A stretch of 64,000 nt of DNA from an uncultured Draconibacterium sp. GTDB lineage: Bacteria; Bacteroidota; Bacteroidia; Bacteroidales; Prolixibacteraceae. The translations under genes and the position numbers were made by a program. Below, piece by piece: positions 63,054 to 64,000 of the stretch. The notes under the pieces are model-generated. The model was not told where the DNA came from. It ran no database searches and saw only the letters and a program-made list of their open reading frames with translations. How positions within the stretch are numbered: position 1 is the stretch's first letter; each line of letters opens with the position of its first letter. The DNA lies in contig NZ_OY781365.1 of the NCBI RefSeq assembly GCF_963676815.1, positions 2,328,501 to 2,392,500 on the forward strand. The letters are read 5' to 3'.

Positions 63054-63091
63054 CTTTGTGACACTTTGAGCCGACTTTGTGTAACTTAGTG
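63054..63091 (+). repeat. Helically phased CTTTGTG repeats
   Basis: Four related heptamers, CTTTGTG 63054, CTTTGAG 63064, CTTTGTG 63075 and CTTAGTG 63085, are spaced 10, 11 and 10 bases apart, between the kinase and the regulator genes. Confidence 0.6.
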
Positions 63092-63124
63092 TTAAATAAA
63101 ACTACAAAGAATCTCCATCTGAGA

Positions 63125-63877
63125 ATGCATATAAAATCAATCATAGTTGACGACGAAAAACACGGCCGCGAGAATCTGGCTGGTTTGCTTCAATCACATT
63201 GTCCGGAAATAGTGCTGGTGGGTGAAGCTAATTCTGCCAAGTCTGCTATTCAACTTATTAAAAATGAAAAGCCACAACTTGTTTTTCTTGATATTGAAAT
63301 GCCCGGAGAAAATGGTTTTCAGTTACTGGAGCATTTTTCGGATATTAACTTCGAGGTAATTTTTGTAACGGCTTACGACAATTATGCCATTAAAGCCATA
63401 CGTTTTTCTGCTGCCGATTATATTCTGAAGCCCATAAATTACAACGAGTTAAAGGCGGCTGTAGAAAAGGTTACAACACGTATGCAGAAGAAAGAAGAAA
63501 ACAGGCAAATTCGCGAATTGAATCGTAATATTTTACAACCTGATAATCCTCGAATTGGGCTTCCAACTAACGATCGAATTGAATTTGTAGAGGTGAAAAA
63601 TATCGTTCACTGCAAAGGTGAAAGCAATTACACACATATTTACTTGCAAGGTAAAAAGCATTTGCTGGTGGCAAAAACACTTGTTGAGTTTGAAGATCTT
63701 TTAAAGGAATATTCTTTTGTACGAACGCATAAATCACATCTCGTAAATTTAAAACATGTGGTGGCATATTCGAAAACCGACGGAGGCACGCTTGAACTTT
63801 CAAATGGCGACAGTATTTTAATATCCAGACGAAGAAAAGATGAGGTGCAGCAAATGTTAAAAACCTTAATTGCCTAG
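63125..63877 (+). CDS. LytTR family response regulator (partner of the thioredoxin-like kinase)
   Basis: A 250-residue response regulator. Receiver domain: IIVDDEKHGRE at the start, phosphorylated Asp in LVFLDIEMPGENG, Thr in FVTAYDNYAIKAI and Lys in ILKPINYN. LytTR domain: NDRIEFVEVKNIVHCKGESN, then FVRTHKSHLVNLKHVV and the RRRKDEVQQMLK end. It begins 74 bases after the kinase. The start at 63125 (MHIKSIIVDDE) is preferred over an upstream in-frame alternative because the receiver domain begins there. Confidence 0.93.
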   Translation: MHIKSIIVDDEKHGRENLAGLLQSHCPEIVLVGEANSAKSAIQLIKNEKPQLVFLDIEMPGENGFQLLEHFSDINFEVIFVTAYDNYAIKAIRFSAADYILKPINYNELKAAVEKVTTRMQKKEENRQIRELNRNILQPDNPRIGLPTNDRIEFVEVKNIVHCKGESNYTHIYLQGKKHLLVAKTLVEFEDLLKEYSFVRTHKSHLVNLKHVVAYSKTDGGTLELSNGDSILISRRRKDEVQQMLKTLIA

Positions 63878-63923
63878 CTATTTAAAGTGCTCTTTTTTAA
63901 CTTGCTGAAACAAAATTGAAGCT

Positions 63924-64000
63924 ATGAAGACAATCGTTTTATTGATATTTGTTAGTTGTTTGGGTTTTACTTCATTAGGTCAAAATGATTTTGCTATAAA
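63924..64000 (+). CDS. Start of a secreted protein (truncated by the window end)
   Basis: Only 25 codons are visible: a typical signal peptide, KTIVLLIFVSCLGFTSLGQ, followed by NDFAI. The family cannot be told. It starts 46 bases after the LytTR regulator and could be its target. Confidence 0.6.
   Translation, partial: MKTIVLLIFVSCLGFTSLGQNDFAI

Overview
The window looks like a chromosomal segment of a marine or anaerobic Bacteroidetes (Bacteroidota), probably a Bacteroidales/Marinilabiliales-type organism. The reasons are a complete type IX secretion (T9SS) core cluster (PorP/SprF, GldK, GldL, GldM, GldN), proteins with T9SS C-terminal sorting domains, TAnnTTTG-type -7 promoter boxes, the long IspG form with an inserted domain, LytTR two-component systems with propeller kinases, and weak use of Shine-Dalgarno sequences. 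No phage, insertion sequence, CRISPR array or rRNA operon was seen. Most of the window is ordinary core chromosome with patches of lineage-specific surface biology.

Layout. 1-6.6 kb: the end of tsaB, a DUF3108 protein, efp, a small secreted protein with four WMT repeats, an outer-membrane CBM9/DUF5916 protein, a duplicated barrel-like protein and a CDF cation transporter. 6.8-10.6 kb: a possible small RNA, initiator tRNA-Met, metK under a SAM-II-like riboswitch, then a glycosyltransferase and a GldA-type ATPase. 10.7-19.7 kb: ispG, a lipoprotein, a flavin reductase, exported Dcp, a nitroreductase broken by a stop codon, and PBP1A. 20-30.9 kb: topA, a degenerate ureohydrolase, then porP-gldK-gldL-gldM-gldN and a second gldK-like gene. 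30.9-33.7 kb: a TonB-dependent receptor and a NikR-type regulator sharing 28-bp operator-like sites, and an OsmC protein. 33.7-47.4 kb: an M1 peptidase and a 1788-residue repeat protein (both T9SS cargo), two tandem beta-helix-like paralogues, and a LytTR regulator with its propeller kinase. 47.5-51.7 kb: a ROK glucokinase, yidD and a zinc ABC transporter operon ending in a small zinc-ribbon gene. 51.9-56.2 kb: an amino-sugar operon (ROK repressor, NagB-like/PIG-L fusion, NagB). 56.4-64 kb: a PHP phosphoesterase, a flavodoxin-reductase-like protein, a LolA-like protein, an OmpH/Skp-like protein, a sensor kinase with a thioredoxin-like ectodomain, its LytTR regulator, and the start of another secreted protein.

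How the parts connect. The T9SS cluster makes the secretion machine; the M1 peptidase and the giant repeat protein are likely cargo. The giant protein, the two beta-helix proteins and the LytTR/propeller-kinase pair lie in the same direction and may form one regulated surface module; this is the best candidate for an undescribed system. The NikR/TonB-receptor pair is a second self-contained module. It has textbook operator geometry, but the regulator has lost all four nickel ligands known from E. coli NikR. Several enzymes have lost key residues (NagB Glu148, NagB-like His143, ureohydrolase metal ligands, OsmC resolving Cys, the nitroreductase reading frame); each is recorded separately.
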